Shown: positions 8,275 through 17,795, counted from the stretch's first letter. The stretch: DNA of 64,000 nucleotides from Tenacibaculum haliotis (GCF_025215075.1 NZ_JAOBTH010000027.1:310001-374000), one strand, 5' to 3'. Numbers and translations: made by a program. The notes: generated by a model not told the origin, from the letters alone.

Positions 8275-8985
8275 ATGCAATACAAGAGAATCCTTTTAAA
8301 ATTAAGTGGCGAATCATTAATGGGAGACCGTCAATACGGTATCGACCCAAAGAGACTTAAAGAATACGCACAAGAAATTAAACAAGTACTAGAAAAAAAT
8401 GTTGAAATTGCTATCGTTATTGGTGGTGGAAATATTTTTAGAGGAGTAGCTGGTGCTGGTCAAGGTATGGACCGCGTACAAGGTGACCATATGGGAATGT
8501 TAGCAACCTGTATTAATGGTTTAGCTTTACAAAGTGCCTTAGAAGACGAAGGAATTCATACGCGCTTACAAACAGCTATTGAAATTAAAGAAATAGCAGA
8601 ACCTTATATTAAACGTCGTGCAAATCGTCATTTAGAAAAAGGGCGCGTGGTTATTTTTGGTGGAGGAACAGGAAATCCTTATTTTACAACTGATACCGCA
8701 GCTGTATTAAGAGCAATTGAAGTAAATGCAGATGCAATATTAAAAGGTACACGTGTTGATGGTATTTACAACGCAGATCCAGAAAAGGATGAAAACGCTG
8801 TAAAGTATGACAAAATAACATTTAAAGATGTTATTAAAAAAGACTTAAAAGTAATGGACATGACCGCATTTACTTTAAGTGAAGAAAATAAATTACCAAT
8901 TATTGTTTTTGATATGAATAAAAAAGGTAATTTATTAAAATTAGTTACCGGAGAAAAAATTGGAACGATAGTTAATAACGAATAA
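8275..8985 (+). CDS. pyrH: Uridylate kinase (UMP kinase)
   Basis: Phosphorylates UMP to UDP in pyrimidine nucleotide synthesis; a hexameric amino-acid-kinase-fold enzyme in the cytosol. The 236 residues contain L-K-L-S-G-E-S-L at 7-14, the nucleotide-binding [36 protein letters not shown] and V-D-G-I-Y-N-A-D-P. It is followed 48 bp later by frr, the typical tsf-pyrH-frr order. Confidence 0.97.
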   Translation: MQYKRILLKLSGESLMGDRQYGIDPKRLKEYAQEIKQVLEKNVEIAIVIGGGNIFRGVAGAGQGMDRVQGDHMGMLATCINGLALQSALEDEGIHTRLQTAIEIKEIAEPYIKRRANRHLEKGRVVIFGGGTGNPYFTTDTAAVLRAIEVNADAILKGTRVDGIYNADPEKDENAVKYDKITFKDVIKKDLKVMDMTAFTLSEENKLPIIVFDMNKKGNLLKLVTGEKIGTIVNNE

Positions 8986-8995
8986 ACTCAAAGAA

Positions 8996-9017
8996 CCTTC
9001 TTATTTTTTAAAGAAGG
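8996..9017 (+). repeat. Hairpin between pyrH and frr
   Basis: CCTTCTT (8996-9002) pairs with AAGAAGG (9011-9017) around ATTTTTTA. No T run follows, so it does not look like a terminator; it may be an mRNA processing or stability element in the pyrH-frr transcript. Confidence 0.45.
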
Positions 9018-9033
9018 CAATAAAACGAACAAA

Positions 9034-9588
9034 ATGAACGAAGAGATAGATTTTATTTTAGATTCGGCCAAAGAGGCAATGAACAACGCTATAGCGCACT
9101 TAGAAAAAGAATTACGCACTATTAGAGCTGGTAAAGCTTCGCCTGCAATGCTTGCAAATGTACAAGTAGATTACTATGGCTCTGCAACACCTTTAGGACA
9201 AGTAGCTAATGTAAGTACTGCAGATGCAAGAACCATTACAGTTCAGCCTTGGGAAAAAAACATGTTACAAGAAATAGAAAAAGCTATTATGCTTGCAAAC
9301 TTAGGTTTTAACCCAATGAATAATGGTGATAATATTATTATTAATGTACCTGCGTTAACTGAAGAGCGTCGTAAAGAATTAGCTAAACAAGCTAAAGCAG
9401 AATCTGAACATGCAAAAGTAGGAGTTCGTAATGCACGTAAAGATGCAAACAACGACATTAAAAAAACTGATATTTCTGATGATTCAAAAAAAGATGCAGA
9501 AGCTGAAGTTCAAAAAATAACAGATGTTTTTATTAAAGATATTGATGCTAAAGTATCTGTAAAAGAAAAAGAGATAATGACAGTTTAA
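9034..9588 (+). CDS. frr: Ribosome recycling factor
   Basis: Splits post-termination ribosomes together with EF-G. The 184 residues match the family length of about 185. Typical stretches are L-E-K-E-L-R-T-I-R-A-G-K-A-S-P in the first helix, V-D-Y-Y-G-S-A-T-P-L in the small domain, R-T-I-T-V-Q-P-W-E-K, and the three-helix bundle segment L-T-E-E-R-R-K-E-L with V-G-V-R-N-A-R-K-D-A. It is the last gene of the block and is followed by a terminator. Confidence 0.97.
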   Translation: MNEEIDFILDSAKEAMNNAIAHLEKELRTIRAGKASPAMLANVQVDYYGSATPLGQVANVSTADARTITVQPWEKNMLQEIEKAIMLANLGFNPMNNGDNIIINVPALTEERRKELAKQAKAESEHAKVGVRNARKDANNDIKKTDISDDSKKDAEAEVQKITDVFIKDIDAKVSVKEKEIMTV

Positions 9589-9606
9589 TTATTTCTAACA
9601 AACTTT

Positions 9607-9635
9607 AAAAAGAGTGTCTTTATGACACTCTTTTT
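9607..9635 (+). terminator. Rho-independent terminator after frr
   Basis: AAAAAGAGTGTC (9607-9618) pairs with GACACTCTTTTT (9624-9635) around TTTAT; the T run continues to 9639. Confidence 0.88.
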
Positions 9636-9661
9636 TTTTCGTTTAATTGGTTCATTTACCA

Positions 9662-9669
9662 TAACTTTG
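9662..9669 (+). promoter_or_regulatory. Predicted -7 box of the MMPL transporter gene
   Basis: TAACTTTG followed by C matches the consensus, 14 bp before the ATG. It lies directly behind the frr terminator, so the exporter gene is its own unit. The nearest upstream TTG (9647-9649) is only 12 bp away, too close for a standard -33 element. Confidence 0.55.
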
Positions 9670-9683
9670 CAAAAAATATTTGA

Positions 9684-12059
9684 ATGACTTTTTGGACTAA
9701 AATCGCTGGATTTATTTTACGAAACCGATACTTGGTTTTAATTGCTGTTGCTATTATCACAGCACTTTTAGTTTCTCAAATGAAGTACATGCGCTTCTCA
9801 TATACTGAGGCAAATTTACTACCTAAAGATCACGAAGCAAACATACAATACGATCAGTTTTTAGATATTTTTGGAGAAGAAGGTAACTTAGTTATTTTAG
9901 GAGTTAAAGATTCAACTATTTTTACACCTGCTAAGTTTAATGCTTGGAATAATCTTGTAAAAACTTTAGACAGCGTAAAACAAGTAGATTTCACACTATC
10001 TATTGCAGATGTTAAGCAATTGAAAGCTGATAGAAAACAACGAAAATTTGTTCTCGAACCACTATTTGATAAAGCACCTACTACCAACGAAGAGGTAAAT
10101 AAAATAAAAAAACAACTCTTCGAAAAACTCCCTTTTTACGACAACTTACTTTACAATGAACAAGGTACTTTACAAACTGCCATTTACATAAATAAAGACA
10201 TTGTAAACACCCCAGCTAGAAGAGATTTTATTGCTGAAATTTTAATACCTACTGTTGAAAAATTTGAGAAAGAGCATCAAATAGATGTCCGCATGTCTGG
10301 AATGCCATACATACGCACCATAAACTCTCAGAATATAATTGATGAAATGCAGCTCTTTGTATTAGGAGCTTTAGGTATTACAGCTGTTATTTTCTTTTTC
10401 TTTTTTCGTTCTTTTAGAGCAACATTTATCACATTATTAGTTGTAGGTATTGGTGTTGTTTGGGCTTTCGGATTTATTGGTTTATTTAGATATGAAATCA
10501 CTGTATTATCCGCTTTAATTCCGCCATTAATTATTGTAATCGGAGTACCAAACGCTGTTTTCCTTATCAATAAATATCAGCAAGAAATAAAAAAACACGG
10601 TAACCAAGCAAAGTCATTACAACGTGTAATTTCTAAAATTGGTAATGCTACATTAATGACAAATATTACAACAGCATCAGGTTTTGCAACCTTTGTTTTT
10701 GTAAAAAGTCAGCTACTTAGAGAATTCGGAATTTTAGCTTCAGTAAATATCATTAGTATTTTTATTTTAGCTTTATTAATCGTTCCGATTATATACAGTT
10801 TCATGCCTCGCCCTGAAAAAAAACATTTAAATCACTTAGAAAAAAAGTGGATGGGAAATGTTGTTTTTTGGATGGAACGAATGGTAAAACAACGACGTAT
10901 TACTATTTATATTACTACAGTAATCGTTATCATGCTAAGTATGGTCGGTTTGTTTCAAATTCGTGTTTCTGGTAGTTTAATTGAAGACATGCCTAAAGGA
11001 ATGCAGTTTTATAAAGACATTAAGTTTTTTGAAACTGAGTTTGGCGGAATTATGCCTCTAGAAATTTTGATTGATACCAAAAGAGAAAAGGGTGTAATGA
11101 AACTTTCTACGCTAAAAAAGATGGAAAAGTTAAATGAAACTATTGAAACTTTTCCTGAGTTATCGAAACCTATTTCTATCACCAACTTAGTTAAATATTC
11201 TAAACAAGCTTACTATAAAGGAAACCCGAAATATTATCAATTGCCAACCAGTCAGGAAAAAGCACACATTTTTGCTTACACCAAAAACTCTGACAGCAAT
11301 TCGGGTATGCTGAAAAATTTTGTTGATAGTACAGGTCGTTACGCACGTATCACAACTTTCATGAAAGATGTTGGTACCGATAAGATGGATATTATTCAAG
11401 ATCGCCTAAATGCGGTTATAAAGAAGCAATTTCCTGAAGAAAAGTTTACTGTTTCTATGACAGGAAAAGCATTAGTTTTCTTGAAAGGAACTAACTATTT
11501 AATTAAAAACTTAGTAATTTCTTTATCACTTGCCATATTATTGATTTCAATTTTTATGGCGTGGATGTTCCGATCTTATAAAATGATTTTTATATCATTA
11601 ATCCCCAATATGCTTCCGTTATTAATTACGGCTGGCCTAATGGGTTTCTTTAGTATCCCTATAAAACCATCTACAATTTTAGTTTTTAGTATTGCTTTTG
11701 GAATTTCTGTGGATGACACTATTCACTTTTTAGCAAAATACCGACAAGAATTACTAGCTAATAATTGGAAAGTAAAACCAGCTGTTTATTCAGCATTACA
11801 AGAAACTGGAGTGAGTATGTTTTATACATCAATCGTATTATTCTTTGGCTTCTTAGTTTTTACACTTTCTAGTTTCGGAGGTACAATTGCTTTGGGAGGC
11901 TTAGTTTCAGTTACCTTACTATTAGCAATGGTATCTAACTTATTGTTATTACCTTCTCTCCTTTTGTCTTTCGAAAAGAAAATAGCGAATAAAAGAGTTT
12001 TAAAAGATACCAAATTTAAAATACTACCTCCAAAAGAGGATATAAATAAAAGTAAATAA
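9684..12059 (+). CDS. MMPL/RND-superfamily membrane transporter
   Basis: 791 residues with two repeats of one plus five membrane helices, each with a large periplasmic loop, as in MMPL and sterol-sensing-domain exporters. The second half carries the helix-4 motif G-I-S-V-D-D-T-I-H-F with acidic residues expected for proton coupling. The equivalent first-half motif reads V-I-G-V-P-N-A-V-F-L and has lost its acid, so coupling may rest on one half. No adaptor or outer-membrane channel gene is adjacent. The cargo is unknown; lipids or hydrophobic compounds are usual for the family. Confidence 0.82.
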   Translation: MTFWTKIAGFILRNRYLVLIAVAIITALLVSQMKYMRFSYTEANLLPKDHEANIQYDQFLDIFGEEGNLVILGVKDSTIFTPAKFNAWNNLVKTLDSVKQVDFTLSIADVKQLKADRKQRKFVLEPLFDKAPTTNEEVNKIKKQLFEKLPFYDNLLYNEQGTLQTAIYINKDIVNTPARRDFIAEILIPTVEKFEKEHQIDVRMSGMPYIRTINSQNIIDEMQLFVLGALGITAVIFFFFFRSFRATFITLLVVGIGVVWAFGFIGLFRYEITVLSALIPPLIIVIGVPNAVFLINKYQQEIKKHGNQAKSLQRVISKIGNATLMTNITTASGFATFVFVKSQLLREFGILASVNIISIFILALLIVPIIYSFMPRPEKKHLNHLEKKWMGNVVFWMERMVKQRRITIYITTVIVIMLSMVGLFQIRVSGSLIEDMPKGMQFYKDIKFFETEFGGIMPLEILIDTKREKGVMKLSTLKKMEKLNETIETFPELSKPISITNLVKYSKQAYYKGNPKYYQLPTSQEKAHIFAYTKNSDSNSGMLKNFVDSTGRYARITTFMKDVGTDKMDIIQDRLNAVIKKQFPEEKFTVSMTGKALVFLKGTNYLIKNLVISLSLAILLISIFMAWMFRSYKMIFISLIPNMLPLLITAGLMGFFSIPIKPSTILVFSIAFGISVDDTIHFLAKYRQELLANNWKVKPAVYSALQETGVSMFYTSIVLFFGFLVFTLSSFGGTIALGGLVSVTLLLAMVSNLLLLPSLLLSFEKKIANKRVLKDTKFKILPPKEDINKSK

Positions 12060-12089
12060 GATTCTTTTAAATTAATTTTTACAACTATA

Positions 12090-12119
12090 AAAAAGGGTTA
12101 GCAATTGCTAACCCTTTTT
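12090..12119 (+). terminator. Rho-independent terminator after the MMPL gene
   Basis: AAAAAGGGTTAGC (from 12090) pairs with GCTAACCCTTTTT (to 12119) around AATT, a near-perfect palindrome 30 bp after the stop. Confidence 0.88.
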
Positions 12120-12180
12120 ACATTCTTTTTCACAATACCTTAATATAGTCTTTTTCACAACTATTCTTTTTAATTTCCAA

Positions 12181-12207
12181 AAATATACTTACTATTGTAG
12201 TATATTT
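12181..12207 (+). promoter_or_regulatory. Inverted repeat upstream of the PAS-LuxR gene
   Basis: AAATATAC-T-TAC (12181-12192) is mirrored by GTA-GTATATTT (12197-12207) around TATT, an 11-bp imperfect palindrome with one bulged T. It has no T-run tail and lies about 90 bp before the start codon, where a regulator operator would be expected. The same intergenic stretch also holds two copies of CTTTTTCACAA near 12125 and 12151. Confidence 0.35.
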
Positions 12208-12296
12208 TTTACTTTTAATCCCCTTAAAGTACAATACAAATGTACATTCAATTTAATGTTTAGGCAACTGCGTCTTTACACAGGTTGTATAGATTT

Positions 12297-13034
12297 ATGG
12301 ATATAGCACCAAATAGTATTGGAGAATACACTAAAAAAAGAGTATCAGATACTCCTATAGATAAGAATTCAGAAGCATATAACTTCTATAAAAAAACAAT
12401 ACCTAAATTCATAGGAGAGGCCATATATATCTATTCTTTTAAAGAAGAGAAAATGTTATATGCTCATGGTTGGGAAGAGTTATTAGGGTACAAAAATGAA
12501 GAAATAACAATGCTTAAAATAGTAAGCTGTACCTCTCCCCGACATTTTAATTTTTCTAATGAACTTAATGATAAAGCACTTCAGTTTTTAAAAACAAAAA
12601 CAACAGAACTAGAAAAATATAGTTTTACACTAGAACTTGAAAAAATTGATAAAAATGGTGCTATTGTTCCGTTATTTTCTAGGGTTGGTATTTTTAAATC
12701 TTCAGAAGGAAAGGTTGAAGAAATAATTGGTGTTTCTCAAATCATAAAATCGCTTAAGCATAGTAATGTAATGCAATATGCTGCATATGGTCCAGACACC
12801 TCAGATTTTGAAGAAATCTTAAACAAAGAATTATTTAAACATTTTGCTATTTCTAGAAAAGAAAAAGAAGCACTAAGTATGGCTGCCAAAGGCCTTGCCT
12901 TTAAAGAAATCGCCAACGAATTAAAGGTAAGTCAATCGGCAATTGAAAAACGAATTATACCATTATACAAACGTTTTAAAGTAAAAAGCTTACCCCATTT
13001 AATTAGTTTTGCTCACACAAATCACATTCTTTAG
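12297..13034 (+). CDS. PAS-domain LuxR-type transcriptional regulator
   Basis: 245 residues from the ATG at 12297; an in-frame TTG at 12285 is the alternative. Residues about 25-155 look like a PAS fold (Y-S-F-K-E-E-K-M-L-Y-A-H-G-W-E-E-L-L-G-Y-K, later E-E-I-I-G-V-S-Q-I-I-K). The C terminus is a GerE/LuxR helix-turn-helix: F-A-I-S-R-K-E-K-E-A-L-S, then G-L-A-F-K-E-I-A-N-E-L-K-V-S and A-I-E-K-R. There is no receiver domain, so the signal is probably sensed through the PAS pocket. The ligand is unknown. It converges on the membrane ATPase gene with 3 bp between stops. Confidence 0.75.
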   Translation: MDIAPNSIGEYTKKRVSDTPIDKNSEAYNFYKKTIPKFIGEAIYIYSFKEEKMLYAHGWEELLGYKNEEITMLKIVSCTSPRHFNFSNELNDKALQFLKTKTTELEKYSFTLELEKIDKNGAIVPLFSRVGIFKSSEGKVEEIIGVSQIIKSLKHSNVMQYAAYGPDTSDFEEILNKELFKHFAISRKEKEALSMAAKGLAFKEIANELKVSQSAIEKRIIPLYKRFKVKSLPHLISFAHTNHIL

Positions 13035-13037
13035 CAT

Positions 13038-14099
13038 TTAATGGATTAGATTTATCTTTTTGATTTTAGCTGCATTTACCCCTATTTCGAGTAGCATTTC
13101 CGTCCATTTATCCTCCTGACTTAAGGTGTTTTCATTGCCTAAAATCCAAATAATATTTTTATTTGCAATAATGTCGCAATTTTCTTTATTAATTTCACCT
13201 GTATTAGTGGGATCTAAAAATTGTAGAATCTTTTTTGGTGTAATTAACTCTTCTTCTATTGGCTTACCCGGATTCACGTCATCAATTACCAAATAATCAC
13301 TTTCTTTCCACGACCAAATTCTATGGATATTTAATTTTGTATTTTCTTCAATAAAGAAAAAACTAAATAACTTCATAGCACTCGTATACAAACAAATTTT
13401 ATGCTTTATTGATAATTCATTTAAAACTCCTACTCCTAAACTAGTTTTTCCACAGAATTGTGAACCGAAAACTAGCAAATGATTTCCAAAATCATTTGCT
13501 TCAATAAAATTAAAAACATCCTTTTTTTCTACTTCTTTAATTTTAAAATTCCATTGACTTAATCGAAATTGAAACGGATAATTAGCATAATGTTGGTACA
13601 TTTTAGTCAGATACCAATAACTTGAAGCTCTTAATAAATAAAGAAAAAGACCAACGACAATGATTATTGTAAGTTTATCTTGTAATCCGTTTATATATAA
13701 ACTGTATAGTACTGCACCAAACCCAAAAAAGGCAACATCTGTAATTGTATCATACGCTATGTTTAACCATTTTGGATTAAATATATATTTTTCTTTTTTA
13801 GGAATGAAAAACATCTTGTTTGAAGATGTTTTTTTAGTTAGCAATGGTCCTAAAAAATTATACGTTTCAAATAAAAACCAAAATAAAGTTACCATAAGAC
13901 ACGCGTAAATAGGATTTTCGTATCCTTTTATATCTTTAATATTATCATATAAGATAAAAGAAGGCACAAAGCCTAACGCCATATGACCAAATTGATTTGC
14001 TAACCAGGAATATGTTAATGTTACCCCCCTATGAGAATCTTTACCTATTAAATCTTTTTTAAACTGATTTAAAACAGTTTTTCTTTTAATTTTATCCAT
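13038..14099 (-). CDS. Membrane-anchored P-loop ATPase of unknown family
   Basis: 353 residues. Residues 35-165 hold about four membrane helices with polar motifs N-Q-F-G-H-M-A-L-G-F (35-44) and Y-D-T-I-T-D-V (117-122) that could form a functional membrane site. A cytosolic P-loop domain follows: Walker A G-S-Q-F-C-G-K-T-S (212-220), Walker B Y-L-V-I-D-D (269-274) and a sensor-like I-I-W-I-L-G-N (316-322). I do not recognise the family. The NTPase core is small, like IstB/DnaC-type AAA+ proteins, but the membrane part argues against a helicase loader. It converges on the PAS-LuxR gene and has no operon partners. Confidence 0.65.
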   Translation of the reverse strand: MDKIKRKTVLNQFKKDLIGKDSHRGVTLTYSWLANQFGHMALGFVPSFILYDNIKDIKGYENPIYACLMVTLFWFLFETYNFLGPLLTKKTSSNKMFFIPKKEKYIFNPKWLNIAYDTITDVAFFGFGAVLYSLYINGLQDKLTIIIVVGLFLYLLRASSYWYLTKMYQHYANYPFQFRLSQWNFKIKEVEKKDVFNFIEANDFGNHLLVFGSQFCGKTSLGVGVLNELSIKHKICLYTSAMKLFSFFFIEENTKLNIHRIWSWKESDYLVIDDVNPGKPIEEELITPKKILQFLDPTNTGEINKENCDIIANKNIIWILGNENTLSQEDKWTEMLLEIGVNAAKIKKINLIH

Positions 14100-14168
14100 C
14101 TTTATAAATACAGTTGTAAAAATACACTACTTTTAAAAGTATCTTATGAAAATCAATTATAATCTACA

Positions 14169-14199
14169 TTGATTGTTTTATTTCAAAAAAGTATCTTTG
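14169..14199 (+). promoter_or_regulatory. Promoter of asnS
   Basis: TTG at 14169-14171, 20 bp spacer, TATCTTTG at 14192-14199 followed by C. It is a full Bacteroidota promoter match 20 bp before the asnS ATG. Confidence 0.65.
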
Positions 14200-14218
14200 C
14201 TTCTCAATTTTTTAGAAG

Positions 14219-15652
14219 ATGAAAAGAAGTAGCGTTAAAGAATTATTACATTCTGATAAATTTTTACAAGAAGTACATGTAAAAGGATGGGTTAGAACCT
14301 TTAGAAGCAATCGTTTTATTGCTTTAAATGATGGCTCTACCATTAATAACATTCAATGTGTTGTAGATTTTGAAAACACAGATGAAGAACTTTTAAAAAG
14401 AATTACAACAAGTGCTGCGGTAAGTATTACTGGTACTTTAGTTGAAAGTGAAGGAAAAGGACAAAGTGTAGAGGTTAAGGTTACTAAATTAGAAATATTA
14501 GGAGATTCTAATCCAGATGAATATCCTATTCAACCTAAAAAACACAGTTTAGAGTTTTTAAGAGAAAATGCACATTTACGTATTAGAACCAATACATTTA
14601 GTGCGGTTATGAGAGTTCGTTCTGCCTTATCTTTTGGAGTTCACAAATACTTTCAAGAAAACGGATTTAACTACGTTAACACACCAATAATTACAGGGTC
14701 GGATGCTGAAGGTGCAGGAGAAATGTTTCATGTATCAAATTTCGAAACAAATAAAGCACCTTTAAACGAAGAGGGAGACATAGATTATACCAAAGATTTT
14801 TTCGGTAAAGAAACCAACTTAACAGTTTCTGGTCAGTTAGAAGCTGAAACTTACGCAATGGCTTTAGGAAAAGTGTATACTTTTGGCCCTACTTTTAGAG
14901 CTGAAAACTCTAATACAACACGTCATTTAGCAGAATTTTGGATGATTGAACCTGAGGTTGCATTTAATGATTTAGATGCAAATATGGATTTATCCGAAGA
15001 TTTCATTAAATCGGTTTTAAGTTACGTTTTAGAAAACTGCAAAGACGATTTAGAATTTTTAGACAATCGTTTAACTCAAGAAGAAAAATCAAAACCACAA
15101 GCAGAACGTAGCGACATGGGATTAATTGAAAAATTAAACTTTGTTGCAGAAAATAACTTTAAAAGAGTAAGTTATACAGAAGCTTTTGATATTTTACGTA
15201 ACTGTAAACCAAATAAAAAGAAGAAATTTCAGTTTCCTATTACAGAATGGGGAGTTGATTTACAATCAGAACACGAGCGTTATTTAGTTGAAAAACACTT
15301 TAAATGTCCAGTAATTTTATTTGATTACCCAGCTACGATTAAAGCTTTTTACATGCGTTTAAACGACGATGGTAAAACAGTACGTGCAATGGATGTTTTA
15401 TTTCCTGGAATCGGAGAAATGGTTGGTGGATCGCAAAGAGAAGAGCGTTTAGATGTTTTAAAATCTAAAATGGCTGATTTAAATATAGACGAAGAAGAAT
15501 TATGGTGGTATTTAGACACTCGTAAATTCGGAACAGCAGTGCATTCTGGTTTTGGTTTAGGCTTTGAGCGTTTAGTTTTATTCACAACAGGTATGAGTAA
15601 TATACGTGATGTTATTCCTTTTCCTAGAACGCCACAAAACGCAGAGTTTTAA
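14219..15652 (+). CDS. asnS: Asparagine--tRNA ligase
   Basis: Class II aminoacyl-tRNA synthetase of 477 residues. It has an N-terminal OB-fold anticodon-binding domain (about 1-110, V-K-G-W-V-R-T-F-R) and a catalytic domain with motif 2 [16 protein letters not shown] and motif 3 G-F-G-L-G-F-E-R-L near the C terminus. The stretch M-x-E-P-E-V-A-F and the conserved [15 protein letters not shown] indicate AsnRS rather than AspRS. It has its own promoter and terminator. Confidence 0.96.
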   Translation: MKRSSVKELLHSDKFLQEVHVKGWVRTFRSNRFIALNDGSTINNIQCVVDFENTDEELLKRITTSAAVSITGTLVESEGKGQSVEVKVTKLEILGDSNPDEYPIQPKKHSLEFLRENAHLRIRTNTFSAVMRVRSALSFGVHKYFQENGFNYVNTPIITGSDAEGAGEMFHVSNFETNKAPLNEEGDIDYTKDFFGKETNLTVSGQLEAETYAMALGKVYTFGPTFRAENSNTTRHLAEFWMIEPEVAFNDLDANMDLSEDFIKSVLSYVLENCKDDLEFLDNRLTQEEKSKPQAERSDMGLIEKLNFVAENNFKRVSYTEAFDILRNCKPNKKKKFQFPITEWGVDLQSEHERYLVEKHFKCPVILFDYPATIKAFYMRLNDDGKTVRAMDVLFPGIGEMVGGSQREERLDVLKSKMADLNIDEEELWWYLDTRKFGTAVHSGFGLGFERLVLFTTGMSNIRDVIPFPRTPQNAEF

Positions 15653-15676
15653 AGAAATCATAAAATTATATACTAC

Positions 15677-15704
15677 AATCGTCATTCCTCACAGAATGAC
15701 GATT
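15677..15704 (+). terminator. Hairpin terminator after asnS
   Basis: AATCGTCATTC (15677-15687) pairs with GAATGACGATT (15694-15704) around CTCACA, followed by TCTTTTT. The arm sequence GTCATTC/GAATGAC also resembles a widespread class of intergenic palindromes, so it may be a repeat used as a terminator. Confidence 0.75.
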
Positions 15705-15722
15705 TCTTTTTAACCTATTTCA

Positions 15723-15730
15723 TATATTTG
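15723..15730 (+). promoter_or_regulatory. Predicted -7 box of rpoN
   Basis: TATATTTG ends 5 nt before the rpoN ATG, so the transcript would start at or next to the start codon. No -33 TTG is visible. Confidence 0.5.
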
Positions 15731-15735
15731 TAAGT

Positions 15736-17196
15736 ATGTTAAAACAAGGTTTACATTATAAGTTACTTCAAAAATTATCTCCACAACAAATTCAGTTGAT
15801 GAAGTTAATTCAATTACCTACACAAGCTTTTGAAGAAAGATTAGAACAAGAGATTGAAGAAAATCCTGCTTTAGATACTGGTAAAGAAGAACCAGAAAAC
15901 TTCGAAGACACTTTAACAAATGCTGATGATTATGATGAAGGAAGTGAAAAAATTGACACTGACGATATAAATATTGATGAGTATTTAAGTGACGATGAAT
16001 ACCCGAGTTATAAAACACAAGCTAACAATTATTCGGCAGATGATGAAGACAAACAAGTTCCTTATGCAGCAGGAACAAGTTTTCATCAATCATTAAATAG
16101 CCAATTAAATACTTTTAGAATTAATGAAGAGGAACGTGCTATTGCTGATTTTTTAGTTGGTAGTATAGATGATAGCGGATATATTCGTAGAGAAATTATC
16201 GATTTAGTAGATGATTTAGCTTTCACTCAAAACGTATTTACGACTGAAGATGAAGTAGAAAAAATTTTACTTAACGTAGTCCAAAAATTAGATCCGGTTG
16301 GTGTTGGCGCACGTGATTTAAAAGAATGTTTGATTATTCAATTAAAAACAAAATCAGAAAAAGAAACTAGAGCTTTAGCTATTGATATTCTTGAAAATGC
16401 GTTTGATCACTTTGTAAAAAAACATTACAAAAAACTTCTAGAAAAGTTTACTATTGATGAAGAGCAACTAAAAGAAATAATTACCGAAATAGGTAAATTA
16501 AACCCAAAACCTGGTAGTTCTTATGCTGGAAACAACAAGATAGCAGAACAAATCGTACCTGACTTTTCTATTCAAATTATTGATGGTGTTTTAGAACTTA
16601 CTTTAAATTCTCGTAACGCGCCTGAATTACATGTTTCACGTGAATATAACAACATGTTAAAAGGTTATAGTGATGCTAAAACCAAAAGTAAAAGCCAAAA
16701 AGATGCAGTATTATTTATTAAGCAAAAATTAGATTCTGCAAAATGGTTTATTGATGCTATAAAGCAACGCCAACAAACATTATTAGTTACCATGAATGCT
16801 ATTATGCATCGCCAAGAAGCTTATTTTTTAACAGGTGATGAACGTAAGTTAAAACCTATGATTTTAAAGGATATTGCTGACGAAATTCACATGGATGTTT
16901 CAACGGTTTCTAGGGTTGCTAATAGTAAATATGTTTCTACTCCTTACGGAACAAAACTAATAAAAGCATTCTTCTCTGAATCGATGAAGAACGATCAAGG
17001 AGAAGATGTCTCAACACGAGAAATCAAAAAAATACTTGAAACAGTAATTCAAGAAGAAGACAAACGAAAACCACTTACTGATGAAAAATTGGCTAAACTT
17101 TTAAAAGAAAAAGGATACCCAATTGCTAGGCGAACAGTTGCTAAATACCGTGAACAGTTGGATATATCTGTTGCACGATTACGTAAAGAAATATAA
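15736..17196 (+). CDS. rpoN: RNA polymerase sigma-54 factor
   Basis: Alternative sigma factor for -24/-12 promoters that needs AAA+ activators. In its 486 residues, region I is Gln/Leu-rich (L-S-P-Q-Q-I-Q-L-M-K-L-I-Q-L near residues 15-28) and region II is very acidic (about 50-105). The core-binding domain follows, then a helix-turn-helix (D-V-S-T-V-S-R-V-A-N-S-K-Y) and the RpoN box A-R-R-T-V-A-K-Y-R-E at about residue 464-473, which fits the consensus. The stop overlaps the next ATG by one base. No bacterial enhancer-binding protein is encoded in the window. Confidence 0.96.
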   Translation: MLKQGLHYKLLQKLSPQQIQLMKLIQLPTQAFEERLEQEIEENPALDTGKEEPENFEDTLTNADDYDEGSEKIDTDDINIDEYLSDDEYPSYKTQANNYSADDEDKQVPYAAGTSFHQSLNSQLNTFRINEEERAIADFLVGSIDDSGYIRREIIDLVDDLAFTQNVFTTEDEVEKILLNVVQKLDPVGVGARDLKECLIIQLKTKSEKETRALAIDILENAFDHFVKKHYKKLLEKFTIDEEQLKEIITEIGKLNPKPGSSYAGNNKIAEQIVPDFSIQIIDGVLELTLNSRNAPELHVSREYNNMLKGYSDAKTKSKSQKDAVLFIKQKLDSAKWFIDAIKQRQQTLLVTMNAIMHRQEAYFLTGDERKLKPMILKDIADEIHMDVSTVSRVANSKYVSTPYGTKLIKAFFSESMKNDQGEDVSTREIKKILETVIQEEDKRKPLTDEKLAKLLKEKGYPIARRTVAKYREQLDISVARLRKEI

Positions 17197-17795
17197 TGCG
17201 TTGGCATAAATTCATATCTACTATTTTACATCCAATTGTAATACCTACAATTGGTATTATTCTGTATTTCATCATAACGCCTATTAATTTAAGTCGACAT
17301 CAACAATACACAATATTAGGTGTTGTATTTGTTGTTACTTATGTTATACCAATACTTTTATTAATCCTTTTAAAAGCTATCGGCTATATAAAATCATATC
17401 AAGTACACGGAATTAAAGAACGCAAAATTCCGATATTTTTTATGATGACTTTACTATTTTTTTTAGGTAAGTTTTTTCTAGAAACAACCATTATTAGAGA
17501 TTTAAGTTACCTCTTCTTTGGAGTTGTATTTGGATTGGGTTGCATTTACATTCTTTTTATCACAAAAATAAAAACAAGCTTACATTTATTGTCTATTGGA
17601 GCAGCAACAGGATATTTTTTACTCTTTCAGCAAATACACAATACTTTTATTTTGCCAATTATTATTGTGTTTATATTACTTTCTGGACTCCTAGCAAGCT
17701 CTAGACTTCACTTAAAATCTCATTCTGTAAAAGAAGTGTATCTTGGTTTTTTTATTGGCTTAATAAGCCCATTTATCGCTTATTACTTATTATAG
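17196..17795 (+). CDS. PAP2-like integral membrane protein
   Basis: 199 residues with about six hydrophobic helices. The C-terminal S-S-R-L-H-L-K-S-H-S-V-K-E-V-Y-L-G resembles the last phosphatase motif of PAP2 enzymes (S-R-x-x-x-x-x-H-x-x-x-D), but the acid after the His is displaced, and the K-T-S-L-H-L block is only a weak version of the P-S-G-H motif. Catalysis is therefore uncertain. It is translationally coupled to rpoN (TAATG). Its stop overlaps the convergent beta-barrel gene by 6 bp. Confidence 0.6.
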   Translation: MRWHKFISTILHPIVIPTIGIILYFIITPINLSRHQQYTILGVVFVVTYVIPILLLILLKAIGYIKSYQVHGIKERKIPIFFMMTLLFFLGKFFLETTIIRDLSYLFFGVVFGLGCIYILFITKIKTSLHLLSIGAATGYFLLFQQIHNTFILPIIIVFILLSGLLASSRLHLKSHSVKEVYLGFFIGLISPFIAYYLL

